Shown: positions 24,371-37,310, numbered from the stretch's first letter. The stretch is 64,000 nucleotides of DNA from Deroplatys truncata (GCA_030765065.1 CM060985.1:3286001-3350000), one strand, 5' to 3'. Notes: a model not told the origin generated them from the sequence alone. Numbers and translations: made by a program.

Positions 24371-24689
24371 GTTCCCTGGGTAACGCTAAATGGACTACAA
24401 CACAGGCATGCTTCCCAAGCCAAAAAAGGATTTAAAAGATCACTTCTTGGTGCTATTTTGGAATGAATCAAGTAAAAAAACCATGATACACAATCTTTTA
24501 TATTTTCCATTGTTGGCTACAGCTGATTTCCGAGTGCCTTGCAAGAATTCTATTCTAATGCTCCTACATTCCATATTTTGAGGCAGAGGAGCGTAAGAGA
24601 GCCTGGGGGGGGGCCATTGTTGCAAAGCTAGTGCCATCCTATTTCCTTCTTATAACTGTGTGATAGTGGAGCACTTCAATCTTTATTAC
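24371..24689. other. Unassigned stretch
   Basis: Short overlapping ORFs on both strands (24316-24510, 24390-24581, 24440-24637) resemble nothing known. A G-run of ten lies near 24605. Confidence 0.4.
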
Positions 24690-25375
24690 CTGTTCAGATA
24701 CAATTCCCCAAGCAAAAATCTTATGGATACTTTCACATGACTTTCTCTACCCTATCTCATTTATTAGTGGCTATTCTTACTTTCTAACATATTAATCCAA
24801 ATACACCATTACAGGAACAGCTACATTACACATTTCGTTATAGCGATATTCAAATGTTTAACAACTGGACGCTATATGCTGTTTCCATGACATCGCGAGA
24901 AACAATTGAATGTTGACAGCACTTTAAAAGAATGACAGAGTAATGAAACACTCAAACCATTAATAACGGATGATGCCACAAAAAGTTATTTGAAACAAAG
25001 ATATCTACATTTTAACATTCCTTCCAAATGAAGAGGAGTTCATGGGTTAATTCCAGACATTTTGTTTGTCATGTAAATATCTTTAATATATGTGGTATTT
25101 TAATCAAAGTTGTTAATACATTTTTAGAAAATAAACAATTTTGAGAAATGTTCCATATAACATATAGGTTGGGGTGGAAGCATTTTCTTGTGTCGCATCT
25201 TTGGAAGGTACGTAAATACCAAATTTGGTATTTATGTGGCTTATGCTGTTCACACACACACACACACACTTTCTAAAACTGGTTTTCTTGGGTTTAGGGA
25301 AAACATACATCTCCGGTGAAATCTCAACATAGAATCTTTGGGTGGACTACAATACTTCAAATACTAGAGAAAGAA
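24690..25375 (-). repeat. Dispersed repeat DR, copy 3
   Basis: The reverse complement starts GAAGTATTGTAGTCCACCC at about 25355 and proceeds through CACCGGAGATGTATGTTTT, a (TG)n run, GAACAGCATAAGCC, ACCAAATTTGGTATTTA and GACAAACAAAATGT to GTAGAGAAAGTCATGTG near 24740. It shares order and spacing with copies 1 and 2. The (CA)n run at 25253-25270 lies where copy 2 has a GTGTGTCTGTCTGTG stretch. Confidence 0.75.
25253..25270. repeat. (CA)n microsatellite
   Basis: About nine CA units inside DR copy 3. Confidence 0.9.
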
Positions 25376-25559
25376 ATTGGACCAAATAGTACTATCTCCA
25401 AGGATATCTGTCAACACACACTTGTGTCTGCCATTAAAATCAATGTTTTTAACATTTGCTCAAAACCATCTTCACTGACTTTCTCCTAAGTTAGCAGTTG
25501 TTGCACCTCATAGCACAAGTTCAAACATTGCACAGAAAAAGTCAATGCCATGATGTTTC

Positions 25560-25935
25560 TGAATAGAATGGGGGGGGGGACTTCTTTTTAGAAAAACGTA
25601 CACCCTTGTTTTGTGTGATTCTGAAATGAACTGTCTGTAAAAACTTTTCAAGAAAATTCCCTCCAACTTGCAAACTACCCTTTGGATGGGAATATATTTC
25701 TTATTTTTTATTTTCTAAAAAAATGGCTGTAACAAGTTTAATTAAAATAACATATGTTTAACATTTTTACATGACAAATAAATTTGAATTTTTTGGGACT
25801 AGCCTGTGAAGTCCTCTTCATTCTGAATGACTGGTAAACAATAGGAGACATCTTACAACACAAGATGTGTAATGAAAGTATTTCTGCAAATGTTTACCTC
25901 AATTAACATGAAATAGCTTTTGTAAGAAGAGTGGG
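25560..25935 (+). repeat. Dispersed repeat DR, copy 4 (partial)
   Basis: Plus-strand partial copy with AAAATTCCCTCCAACTTGC, CTACCCTTTGGATGGGAA, AAATGGCTGTAAC, GACAAATAAAT, AGCCTGTGAAGTCCTCTTC (as in copy 1) and GCAAATGTTTACCTCAATTA (as in copy 2). It stops shortly before the 44-bp minisatellite. Confidence 0.65.
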
Positions 25936-26149
25936 TAATAAACCAATAAGGAAAAGGAAATGTACTGTGACAGAGTTCAGTTTTATCTGTCACTGCAACA
26001 GTGTAATGAATCACGTGCAAAGCACCTCTTCTTCCTTCAAATCACATCTGCAGTGTCAAACACAAGACTGCTTTTCTCTCTTCTGCTCACTCAGTAAGTG
26101 TCTATTAAAGGACTCCTCTCTCACTGTGAAACAGGAATTGTCTTTCCTC

Positions 26150-27450
26150 TTCTCTTACTGTTGCTCACTATCTGTCAAACACAGGACTCTTCTCTCTTAC
26201 TATTGTTCACGATTTGTCGAACACAGGATCCTCTTCTCTCTTACTATTGTTCACGATTTGTCGAACACAGGACTCTTCTCTCTTACTATTGTTCACCATT
26301 TGTCGAACACAGGATCCTCTTCTCTCTTACTATTGTTCACCATTTGTCGAACACAGGATCATCTTCTCTCTTACTATTGTTCACCATTTGTCAAACACAG
26401 GATCCTCTTCTCTGTTACTATTGTTCACCATTTGTCGAACACAGGATCCTCTTCTCTGTTACTATTGTTCACCATTTGTCGAACACAGGATCCTCTTCTC
26501 TGTTACTATTGTTCACCATTTGTCGAACACAGGATCCTCTTCTCTCTTACTATTGTTCACCATTTGTCGAACACAGGATCCTCTTCTCTCTTACTATTGT
26601 TCACCATTTGTCAAACACAGGATCCTCTTCTCTCTTACTATTGTTCACCATTTGTCAAACACAGGATCCTCTTCTCTCTTACTATTGTTCACCATTTGTC
26701 GAACACAGGATCCTCTTCTCTCTTACTATTGTTCACCATTTGTCAAACACAGGATCCTCTTCTCTGTTACTATTGTTCACCATTTGTCGAACACAGGATC
26801 CTCTTCTCTGTTACTATTGTTCACCATTTGTCGAACACAGGATCCTCTTCTCTGTTACTATTGTTCACCATTTGTCGAACACAGGATCATCTTCTCTCTT
26901 ACTATTGTTCACCATTTGTCAAACACAGGATCCTCTTCTCTCTTACTATTGTTCACCATTTGTCAAACACAGGATCCTCTTCTCTCTTACTATTGTTCAC
27001 CATTTGTCGAACACAGGATCATCTTCTCTCTTACTATTGTTCACCATTTGTCGAACACAGGATCATCTTCTCTCTTACTATTGTTCACCATTTGTTGAAC
27101 ACAGGATCCTCTTCTCTCTTACTATTGTTCACCATTTGTCGAACACAGGATCCTCTTCTCTGTTACTATTGTTCACCATTTGTCAAACATAGGATCCTCT
27201 TCTCTCTTAGTATTGTTCACCATTTGTCAAACACAGGATCCTCTTCTCTCTTACTATTGTTCACCATTTGTCGAACACAGGATCCTCTTCTCTGTTACTA
27301 TTGTTCACCATTTGTCAAACATAGGATCCTCTTCTCTCTTAGTATTGTTCACCATTTGTCAAACACAGGATCCTCTTCTCTCTTACTATTGTTCACCATT
27401 TGTCGAACACAGGATCCTCTTCTCTGTTACTATTGTCCACTATCTGTTGA
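26150..27450 (+). repeat. 44-bp minisatellite, about 29 copies
   Basis: Unit TTGTTCACCATTTGTCGAAC followed by ACAGGATCCTCTTCTCTCTT and ACTA; spacing is 44 bp (for example 26292 to 26336). Copies differ at a few fixed places: CGAACAC/CAAACAC, CTCTCTT/CTCTGTT and GATCCT/GATCAT; most copies hold a GGATCC site. Looser ancestral-looking units precede it from about 26040. The unit has no stop in any plus frame and 44 is not divisible by 3, so all three plus frames stay open (up to 515 codons). Not treated as coding. Confidence 0.95.
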
Positions 27451-27479
27451 ACACAGGACTCCTCTTCTCTTGCTCTAAT

Positions 27480-28206
27480 TGCTCAGAACTTGCTGAGTAA
27501 TTATGCCAACTCAACAATAGCCTGATCATGCAAGCAAAGCCACTCCTCTTTATATCCACACTAGCTTTTTGGAAAACATTTAGGTAGAGGGGAGTTTTTT
27601 TATTTGTTTTCAAGTTGCCTCAGGAGTGTGTCCCCTCTCCTCTCTAACCAACATTGCGCTGCTAGACACACCCACTATCTGCAATGCAGGGGGCTGAGCT
27701 TCATCACAATATAAATAAGAGTAAGAAGGCATTGGATGGTAAAGAGCAGGAGTAAGGGAAAACGTTTAAAAATAGAAGGAACATTGGTTACAAATGAGAA
27801 TGTAGAACACATCCTACTGGATCAAATGAAGTAAGAAGCAAGGCAGAGACCCTGAGCTGGTGAGGGCTGAGGGGTAGGTATATGTGATAACAATATATAC
27901 ACCTTTCAACATTTATACAAGAAACAAAAACTTTATAAAATATGTTTCTAAAATTTTATTTAAAAATAACTTACTTTTTGTAGCAATCTTTAGTTTGAAT
28001 TAAGTGAATTCCATTATGTTCTACGCAACACATCAGTATGTACAACATTCACTCGTAAACCAATCAAATATAAGTCCACTGATATTACCTAACTTAGAAG
28101 TGTAGTTAATGCGTCAAAAAACCGTGTCCTGTCCTCTGTCTTCAGCTGCACAACTGAAACAACACAAAACATCAACATCAGCAAACAGTCCTAAAATACA
28201 TTCATA
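27480..28206. other. Unique stretch, no gene seen
   Basis: No convincing coding region, RNA gene or repeat in these 700 bp. Confidence 0.5.
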
Positions 28207-28837
28207 CAGTAGAACCCCGCTTAACGGAACAGAGCCCTTTTGGATCAGACATTTTTTTCGGATAATTGGAGGTAATGATTTTAAGCAGCAAAATTGCATA
28301 TAATAATGTTCAATAAAAAACTACAACTATATGCATCAGTATTTATATAAACTATTTCATTACATGCTTGTGAGCAGCTATATCATGTCATTGTTTGATA
28401 AGCATTATATCTGTTGGTGTTGATTCACTAACAAACTTGATAGTGTTAAGATCTGAACATGAATGTTTAGTCTTTCTAATCCCTAGTCCACTATCACTCC
28501 ATTGCTAACAGCTTCGACTGTCTCATCAATGCTTATTGCAACACGCTTTCTTTTCACCACACTGAACAACACCAACAGTAAAATAAGTGGGCTTATGTCA
28601 GCAAGCAATTAAGACTTGTTATAACTGCACAGTATGGGGCGAGCATTAGCTGCACACAGTAGCAGGTGCATGTATTGGAATTTAGGGATGGCATAAAAGA
28701 AGATTGTCAACGGTCACAGCAATGTTGCCAGCACAAATATGGGCATCCTGTATTTTTTCGTTCCTTCATTCTTTTCTTTTTCTCTCCTTATTCTGCCATT
28801 TTTATTAACTGCAGTTCGGTTAAGTGGGGTTTTACTT
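28207..28837. mobile_element. Tigger/pogo-like MITE
   Basis: A 631-bp element with inverted ends: CAGTAGAACCCCGCTTAACG on the left and, read inward from the right, AAGTAAAACCCCACTTAACC. Both ends are flanked by TA (28205-28206 and 28838-28839). The ends are of Tigger/pogo type but differ from those of the 16510-18431 element. The interior has no transposase, so it is a non-autonomous relative. Confidence 0.75.
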
Positions 28838-28839
28838 TA

Positions 28840-29540
28840 TTTGCCAACTTCCTGAAACTGAAACCTGTAAAATTTTCCCTCATCCAACAAAGCATAATAA
28901 TTTTGTGATGACATGAAATTTAAAATGTGTAAAATGTTCAGTGCAAAAATTCCATGCAAAATAAATGGGAATTCTGTATTATAAAATTGTTGAAGACCTG
29001 GTAGTACTGCTTCCTCTACATACCACAATACATGTATTACAGTAAATAACACACTTCTTTGGCTATACACACATTTCTACTCCATATTTTATGCTTCCTA
29101 CCATCATCCATAAACAAAAACTATCACAAAAAATGGAAAATTATATGCCATAGCTACAGATCACAAATAAGATGAACAATTTACATGAGGGAGTTGACAT
29201 TACAATTCACGTCATCCATTACTGAATGTTTGCACCGTGGTTACCCTTACAGTGATTCAGATCACGTGACGCCACTAGCATGACTGTGTGCAGTTAAGTA
29301 CAACACAATGGCAAAGAAAGTACTTACAGGTTAGCCATCTAAATTTTACGATATGTTCAGTAATAAATAACATCTACAATAGAGAAAAGAATACTTATGA
29401 CTTGGATCTGATTACTGCAACATGTGTTCCAAGTTTCAAATTGATGGGCTCCAACTCCCCACGTGGATTTCACAAGCCAAGCAGCGAGCAATCAATTTGG
29501 TCTGCTTTCATGGCTAAGGGTAACGAACCTTGTGCTACTG
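28840..29540. other. Unique stretch, no gene seen
   Basis: Short ORFs only (28837-29070 minus, 29288-29560 plus), with no recognisable family. Confidence 0.45.
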
Positions 29541-29760
29541 TTTCTATGGACACATTTTAAGCAGAAACAGGGCAAGCCTTTAACTAGCAGTGAGAAAACA
29601 ATTGTTTTAAACGTGTTTCCGAAATTCTGTGAGAAGTATCCGACAGTCGCAATAAAGGTAACCACAGAATTTACCGGTGTTTTGACTACGAGAACACATA
29701 GTGCCCAAAAGGAAAAGGTAATGGTGGGGAAAGTGACAGAACCTAGAAATAAAAGCTAAG
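29541..29760 (+). pseudogene. Possible helix-turn-helix fragment of a DDE-type transposase
   Basis: One frame reads KQGKPLTSSEKTIVLNVFPK, FCEKYPTVAIK, then TEFTGVLTTR and KVTEPRNKS. This order (basic start, SSEK.IVLNV helix, a TGV-S-TTVYR-like helix, then a GK-P-K tail) resembles N-terminal helix-turn-helix modules of some insect DDE transposases. No DDE part follows before satellite C. The assignment rests on memory of the motif, so it is tentative. Confidence 0.3.
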
Positions 29761-30029
29761 TTACAACGAACCTATTGTTTTCCACTTTTCTTCCACAACC
29801 CCTTGCTACATTTAAAATTCCTTTTCTTACCTGTATACAAAAATGCGCATGTTAGTTTATGCAACTTAAACATATATTATTTACGAAAAAATGTGGTCTC
29901 GCATCACTTCATGGCTAACACTTGCCACGTGGTTTTTGAACTCTAAAATACCCTTAGTGCAACCGGCCGAAGCCTAAATTATGTTTCGTTTACAACAGGA
30001 TAACTCTGGGAGTGAACAGATAATAGCAG

Positions 30030-33000
30030 TCACTAGTGGTACTATACGTTTTGTAACAGTCCAGTGAAGGTGGACCATGAACATGATGGACAGACACACA
30101 GATAAGATCTGGTCTAATAGCACTGTATTTCGTTTACTAGAGGTCACTACTGGTGCTATACTTTTGTAACAGTCCAGTGAAGGTGGACCATGAACATGAT
30201 GGACAGACACACAGATAAGATCTGGTCTAATAGCACTGTATTCCGTTTACTAGAGGTCACTACTATACTTTTGTAACAGTCCAGTGAAGGTGGACCATGA
30301 ACATGATGGACAGACACACAGATAAGATCTGGTCTAATAGCACTGTATTCCGTTTACTAGAGGTCACTACTGGAGCTATACATTTTGTTGCAGACCAGTG
30401 AAGGTGGACCATGAACATGATGGACAGACACACAGATAAGATCTGGTCTAATAGCACTGTATTCCATTTACTAGAGGTCACTACTATACTTTTGTAACAG
30501 TCCAGTGAAGGTGGACCATGAACATGATGGACAGACACACAGATAAGATCTGGTCTAATAGCACTGTATTCCATTTACTAGAGGTCACTACTATACATTT
30601 TGTAACAGTCCAGTGAAGGTGGACTATGAAAATGATGGACAGATAGACAGATTAGATCTGGTCTAATAGCACTGTATTCCATTTACTAGAGGTCACTAGT
30701 GGTGCTATACCTTTACCAGTGAAGGTGGACCATGAACATAGACACACAGATAACCTCTGGTCTATCATAGCACTGTATACCATTTACTAGAGGTCACTAG
30801 TGATGCTATACATTTTGTTACAGCCCAGGGAAGAGGGACCATCATCATGATGAAGGATTGACATACACATCATATCTGGCCTAATAGTACTATATTGCAT
30901 TTACTAAAGGTGCTGTACATTTTGTTGGAGACCAGGGAAGAGGGATCATGATGAAGGATAGACACACAATTAAGCTCTGGTCTATCATAGCAATGTATAC
31001 CATTTACTAGAGGTCACTAGTGGTGCTATACATTTTGTTGCAGCTCAGTAAAGGGGACCAAGATCATGATAAAGGATACACACACAGATAAGCTCTGGTC
31101 TATCATAGCAATGTATACCATTTACTAGAGGTCACTAGTGGTGCTATACATTTTGTTGCAGCTCAGTAAAGGGGACCAAGATCATGATAAAGGATACACA
31201 CACAGATAAGCTCTGGTCTATCATAGCAATGTATACCATTTACTAGAGGTCACTAGTGGTGCTATACATTTTGTTGCAGCTCAGTAAAGGGGACCAAGAT
31301 CATGATAAAGGATAGACACACAGATAAGCTCTTTTCTATCATAGCACTGTATAACATTTACTAGAGGTCACTAGTGGTGCTATACATTTTGTTGCAGCTC
31401 AGTAAAGGGGACCAAGATCATGATAAAGGATACACACACAGATAAGCTCTGGCCTATCATAGCACTGTATACCATTTACTAGAGGTCACTAGTGGTGCTA
31501 TACATTTTGTTGCGGCCCAGTAAAGGGGACCAAGATCATGATAAAGGATAGACACACAGATAAGCTCTGGTCTATCATAGTACAGTATACCATTTACTAG
31601 AGGTCACTAGTGGTACTATACATTTTGTTGCAGCCCAGTAAAGGGGACCAAGATCACGATAAAGGATAGACACACAGATAAGCTCTGGTCTATCATAGTA
31701 CAGTATACCATTTACTAGAGGGCAATTGTGGTGCTATACATTTTGTTGCAGCCCAGTAAAGGGGACCAAGATCATGATAAAGGATAGACACACAGATAAG
31801 CTCTGGTCTATCATAGTACAGTATACCATTTACTAGAGGTCACTAGTGGTACTATACATTTTGTTGCAGCCCAGTAAAGGGGACCAAGATCATGATAAAG
31901 GATAGACACACAGATAAGCTCTGGTCTATCATAGTACAGTATACCATTTACTAGAGGCCACTAGTGGTACTATACATTTTGTTGCAGCCCAGTAAAGGGG
32001 ACCAAGATCATGATAAAGGATAGACACACAGATAAGCTCTGGTCTATCATAGTACAGTATACCATTTACTAGAGGTCACTAGTGGTACTATACATTTTGT
32101 TGCAGCCGAGTAAAGGGGACCAAGATCATGATAAAGGATAGACACACTGATAAGCTCTGGTATATCATAGCACTGCATACCAATTACTGAAGGTCACTAC
32201 TGTGCGATACATTTTGTTGCAGGCCAGAAAAGGGGGAGCATGATCATGATGAAGGATAGACACACAGACCAGCTCTGGTATTTCATAGCACTGCATACCA
32301 TTTACTAGAGGTTGCAAGTGATGCTATACATTATTTGCACAGGCCTGTGAAAGGGGACTATGTTCATGATGGATATATACACAGATAAAGTTTGACCTAT
32401 CATAGCACTGTATACAATTTCCTACAGGTCACTAGTAGTGCTATACATTTGGTTTCCGCCCAGTGAAGGTGGACCATGATCATGAGAAGGAAGACACACA
32501 GATAAGCTCTGACCAATCATAGCACTATATAACATTTACTAGAGCTCACTGTGGGTGCTATGCATTTTGTTGCGGCCAGTGAAGGTGGACCATGATCACG
32601 ATGAAGGAAAGAAACACAGATAAGTTCAGGTCTATTAGCACTATATACCATTTACTAGAGGCCACTAGTGGAGCTATGCAGTTTTTAAAGACCAGTAAGA
32701 TGGATCATGATCATGATGGATAGAAACACACATAAGTTCAGGTCTATTAACACTATATACAATTTACTAGAGGCCACTAGTGGAGCTATGCAGTTTTTAA
32801 AGACCAGTCAAGATGGATCATGATGGATAGAAACACAGATAAGTTCAGGTCTATTAGCACTATATACCATTTACTAGAGATCACTAGTGGTGCTATACAT
32901 TTTGCTACAGTCCAAGTAAGATAGATCATGATGAAGGATAAACACATAGATAAGCTCTGGTCTATTAGCACTGTATACCGTTTACTAGAGGTCACTGTGG

Positions 33001-36000
33001 TGCTATACATTTTGCTACAGTCCAAGTAAGATAGATCATTATGAAGGATAAACACATAGATAAGCTCTGGTCTATTAGCACTATATACCATTTACTAGAG
33101 ATCACTAGTGGTGCTATACATTTTGCTACAGTCCAAGTAAGATAGATCATGATGAAGGATAAACACATAGATAAGCTCTGGTCTATTAGCACTATATACC
33201 ATTTACTAGAGATCACTAGTGGTGCTATACATTTTGCTACAGTCCAAGTAAGATAGATCATGATGAAGGATAAACACATAGATAAGCTCTGGTCTATTAG
33301 CACTATATACCATTTACTAGAGATCACTAGTGGTTCTATACATTTTGCTACAGTCCAAGTAAGATAGATCATGATGAAGGATAAACACATAGATAAGCTC
33401 TGGTCTATTAGCACTATATACCATTTACTAGAGATCACTAGTGGTGCTATACATTTTGCTACAGTCCAAGTAAGATAGATCATGATGAAGGATAAATACA
33501 TAGATAAGCTCTGGTCTATTAGCACTGTATACCGTTTACTAGAGGTCACTGTGGTGCTATACATTCTATTACACTCCTGTGAAGATGAACATGTTCATGA
33601 TGAAGGAGAGACACACAGAAAAGCTCTGGTCATTAGCACTGTATAACATTTACTAGAGGTCACTGTGGTGCTATACATTTTGTTGCAGACCAGTGAAGGT
33701 GGACCTTGAACATGAAGGATAGACACACAGATAAGATCTAATCAATTAGCACTATATTCCATTTACAAAAGTCACTAGTGGTGCTATAATTTTGTTGCAC
33801 CCCAGTGAAGGGGGACCATGACCATGATAAAGGATAGACACACAGATAAGCTCTGGTCTATCGTAGCACTGTATACCATTTACTAGAGGTCACTGGTGGT
33901 GCTATACATTTTGTTGTAGGAGAATGAAGCTGAACCATGATCATGATGAAGGATAGACACACAGATAAGCTCTGGTCTATCATAGCACTGTATACCATTT
34001 ACTAGAGGTCACTAGTGGTGCTATATATTTTGTTGCAGCCCAGTGATGAGGGACCATGATCATCATGAAGGATTGACATACAGATAAGATCTGGTCTAAT
34101 AGCACTATATTCCATTTACTAAAGGTCACTAGTGGTGCTATACATTTTGTTGCAGACCAGTGAAGGTGGAACATGATCGTGATGAAGGATAGACATACAG
34201 TTAAGATCTGGTCTAATAGCACTGTATTCCATTTACTAAAGGTCACTGGTGGTGCTATACATTTTGTTGAAGATCAGGGAAGGTGGACCATGAACATCAT
34301 GGACACACAACAGATAAGATCTGGTCTAATAGCACTGTATTCCATTTATTAGAGGTCACTAGTGGTGCTATACATTTTGTTGCAGGCCACTGAAGAGGGA
34401 CCATGATCATGATGAAGGATAGACACACAGATAAGATCTGGTCTAATAGCACTGTAATCCATTTACTAGAGGTCACTAGTGGTGCTATACATTTTGTTGC
34501 AGACCAGGGAAGGTGGAACATGATCATGATGAAGGATAGACATACAGAAAAGATCTGGTTTAATAGCACTGTATTCCATTTACTAGAGATTACTAGAGGT
34601 GCTATACATTTTGTTGCAGACCAGTGAAGGTGGAACATGATCATGATGAAGGATAGACATACAGAAAAGATCTGGTTTAATAGCACTATATTCCATTACT
34701 AAAGGTCACTAGTGGTGCTATACATTTTGTTGCCGACCAGTGAAGGTGGACCATGAACATGTTGGATACACGCACAGATAAGATCTGGTCTAATAGCACT
34801 ATATTCCATTACTAAAGGTCACTAGTGGTGCTATACATTTTGTTGCAGGCCAGTGAAGAGTGACCATGATCATGATGAAGGATAGACACAAAGATAAGAT
34901 CTGGTCTAATAGCACTGTAATCCATTTACTAGAGGTCACTAGTGGTGCAATACATTTTGTTGCAGACCAGTGAAGGTGGACCTTGATCATGATGAAGGAT
35001 AGACACAAAGATAAGCTCTGGTCTAATAGCACTGTATTCCATTTACTAGAGGTCACTAGTGGTGCTATACATTTTGTTGCAGACCAGTGAAGGTGGAACA
35101 TGATCATGATGAAGGATAGACACACAGATAAGATCTGGTCTATCATAACACTGTATACCATTTACTAGAGGTCACTAGTGGTGCTATAGATTTTGTTGTA
35201 GACCAGTGAAGGTGGAACATGATCATGATGAAGGATAGACACACAGATAAGATCTGGTCTATCATAACACTGTATACCATTTACTAGAGGTCACTAGTGG
35301 TGCTATACATTTTGTTGCAGACCAGTGAAGGTGGAACATGATCATGATGAAGGATAGACACACAGATAAGATCTGGTCTATCATAACACTGTATTCCATT
35401 TACTAGAGGTCACTAGTGGTGCAATACATTTTGTTGCAGACCAGTGAAGGTGGACCTTGATCATGATGAAGGATAGCCACACAGATAAGATCTGGTCTAC
35501 TAGCACTGTATTCCATTTACTAGAGGTCACTAGTGGTGCTATACATTTTGTTGCAGACCAGTGAAGGTGGACCATGATCATGATGGACAGACACTCAGAT
35601 AAGATCTGGTCTAATAGCACTGTATTCCATTTAGTAGAGGTCACTAGTGGTAGTATACATTTTGTTGCAGACCAGTGAAGGTGGACCATGAACATGTTGT
35701 ATAGACGCACAGATAAGATCTGGTCTAATAGCACTATATTCCATTTACTAGAGGTCACTAGTGGTGCTATACATTTTGTTGCAAACCAGTGAAGGTGGAC
35801 CATGATCATGATGGATAGACATACAGATAAGATCTGGTCTAAAAGCACTATATTCCATTTACTAGAGGTCACTAGTGGTGCTATACATTTTGTTGCAGAC
35901 CATGAACATGATGGACAGATGCACAGATAAGATCTGGTCTAATAGCACTGTATTCAATTTACTAGAGGTCACTAGTGGTGCTATACATTTTGTTGCAGAC

Positions 36001-36414
36001 CAGGGAAGGTGGACCATGAACATGATGGACAGACGCACAGATAAGATCCGGTCTAATAACACTGTATTCAATTTACTAGAGGTCACTAGTGGTGCTATAC
36101 ATTTTGTTGCAGACCAGGGAAGGTGGACCATGAACATGATGGACAGACGCACAGATAAGATCTGGTCTAATAGCACTATATTCCATTTACTAGAGGTCAC
36201 TAGTGGTGCTATACATTTTGTTGCAGACCAGGGAAAGTGGACCATGAACATGATGGACACACACACAGATATGATCTGGTCTAATAGCACTATATTCCAT
36301 TTACTAGAGGTCACTAGTGGTGCTATACATTTTGTTGCAGCTCAGTAAAGGGGGACCATGATCATGATAAAGGATAGACACACAGATAAGCTCTAGTCTA
36401 ACATAGCACTGTAT
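30030..36414. repeat. Satellite C, main block (111-118 bp units)
   Basis: Units carry CTATACATTTTGTTGCAG, CATGATCATGATGAAGGATA, ACACACAGATAAGCTCTGGT and CATTTACTAGAGGTCACTAG. Measured spacing is 118 bp near 31021-31257 and 111 bp near 33110-33221. The 111-bp stretch is a multiple of three and yields long minus-strand ORFs of 37-residue repeats (32992-33564), which I do not treat as genes. Subtypes with different palindromic GATCATGATC cores succeed one another. Confidence 0.96.
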
Positions 36415-36461
36415 TTATTTAAAGGTGAGTCGGAATTGTTACACTAACATCACTTAAGTTT

Positions 36462-36512
36462 ACTCACTTAACATGTTTCGGGAAACGGTTGTTCCCATCC
36501 TCAGAAGTTAAA
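36462..36512 (-). ncRNA. Hammerhead ribozyme-like motif, PLE-B
   Basis: Minus strand: stem I strand ACUU, CUGAGGA (36504-36498), an unpaired U, stem II GGGAA/UUCCC, GAAA (36479-36476), minimal stem III AC/GU around AU, U as predicted cleavage base, then AAGU pairing with the stem I strand ACUU. All core boxes are present, making this the best-preserved of the four motifs. Self-cleavage is not shown. Confidence 0.75.
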
Positions 36513-37310
36513 TCGACTGGCCCGTGTTGTTGGTGTTTCCGTTTTTTGGACTGGATCCTGTGGTGGCATCTTGTGGTGGAGAAATGTACTTCCAGAGAGG
36601 ATTTGGTGGCGGCAAATCAAAATTCATTAGATTTGTGTTGTGTTTTAGAATGGTGATCTTCTCCCATGCATCTAATTTGGCTGCAAATTTGGCTGGTTTG
36701 ACTAATGTAATATTGGGTTTGATGTTGTGATTAGTGATCCAAAAATGGTGTGAAACTGCAGATTTGTCCATTTGTTTGTATTTAATACATCTCATGTGCT
36801 CCTTTAGCCTAGTTTCTAAGTTTCTTTTTGTCTTACCTATGTATACTTTATTGCAATCTGAACAATTGATTTTATAGATTCCAGCTCTTTTGTCTTGTGG
36901 AATGGGGTCTTTTAACTTGTTACAAAGTAATTTCTCTATGTTAAATTTGTTCTGTGGAGCTAGGCTGATGTTATGTTTCATGAAAATCTTCTTAAATTTG
37001 TGAAATGTTCCTGGGTGGTATGTGAATTTCTTGAACTTAAGCTCTTTATCTTGCTGGCTGAGATTTGTTGTGTTTCTGATGTGCATCTGTCGTTTGAATT
37101 TTGCAATTTTTTTGTCAATAGTTGCTTTGTTGTACCCATTATGTATTGCTGTGTCTACTATATGCTGGTATTCTAACTGGTATTCTTTTTTATTTAAGGG
37201 GGTATATACCAGTCTATGTGTTAGGCTGTTTAGTACTGCATGTTTGTGTGTGGTTGGATTGAAACTCTTATTTTTTATGTAATTAGTAGAGTGTGTTGGC
37301 TTCCTGTATA
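36508..37310 (-). pseudogene. PLE-B linker and GIY-YIG endonuclease fragment
   Basis: The open part (36508-37086 from its first Met) contains KFKKFTYHPGTFHKFKKIF, then AGIYKINCSDCNKVYIGKTK, the GIY-YIG core with the Cys pair, RLKEHMRCI, AVSHHFWITNHNI and a C-terminal LPPPNPLWKYIS. The frame remains Penelope-like upstream to about 37310 (HKHAVLNSLTHRLVYTPL). It lacks the RT, so it is a dead fragment. Its stop (TAA at 36510-36508) lies four bases before the hammerhead box. It clearly differs from PLE-1 and PLE-2, so it is a separate subfamily. Confidence 0.85.

Noticed and set aside
25931-27478. A 515-codon Ser/Leu/Cys-rich ORF
   Set aside because: Follows from the 44-bp minisatellite having no stops in any plus frame.
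32992-33564. A 190-codon minus ORF with membrane-like 37-residue repeats
   Set aside because: It is the 111-bp form of satellite C; neighbouring units of other lengths break the frame.
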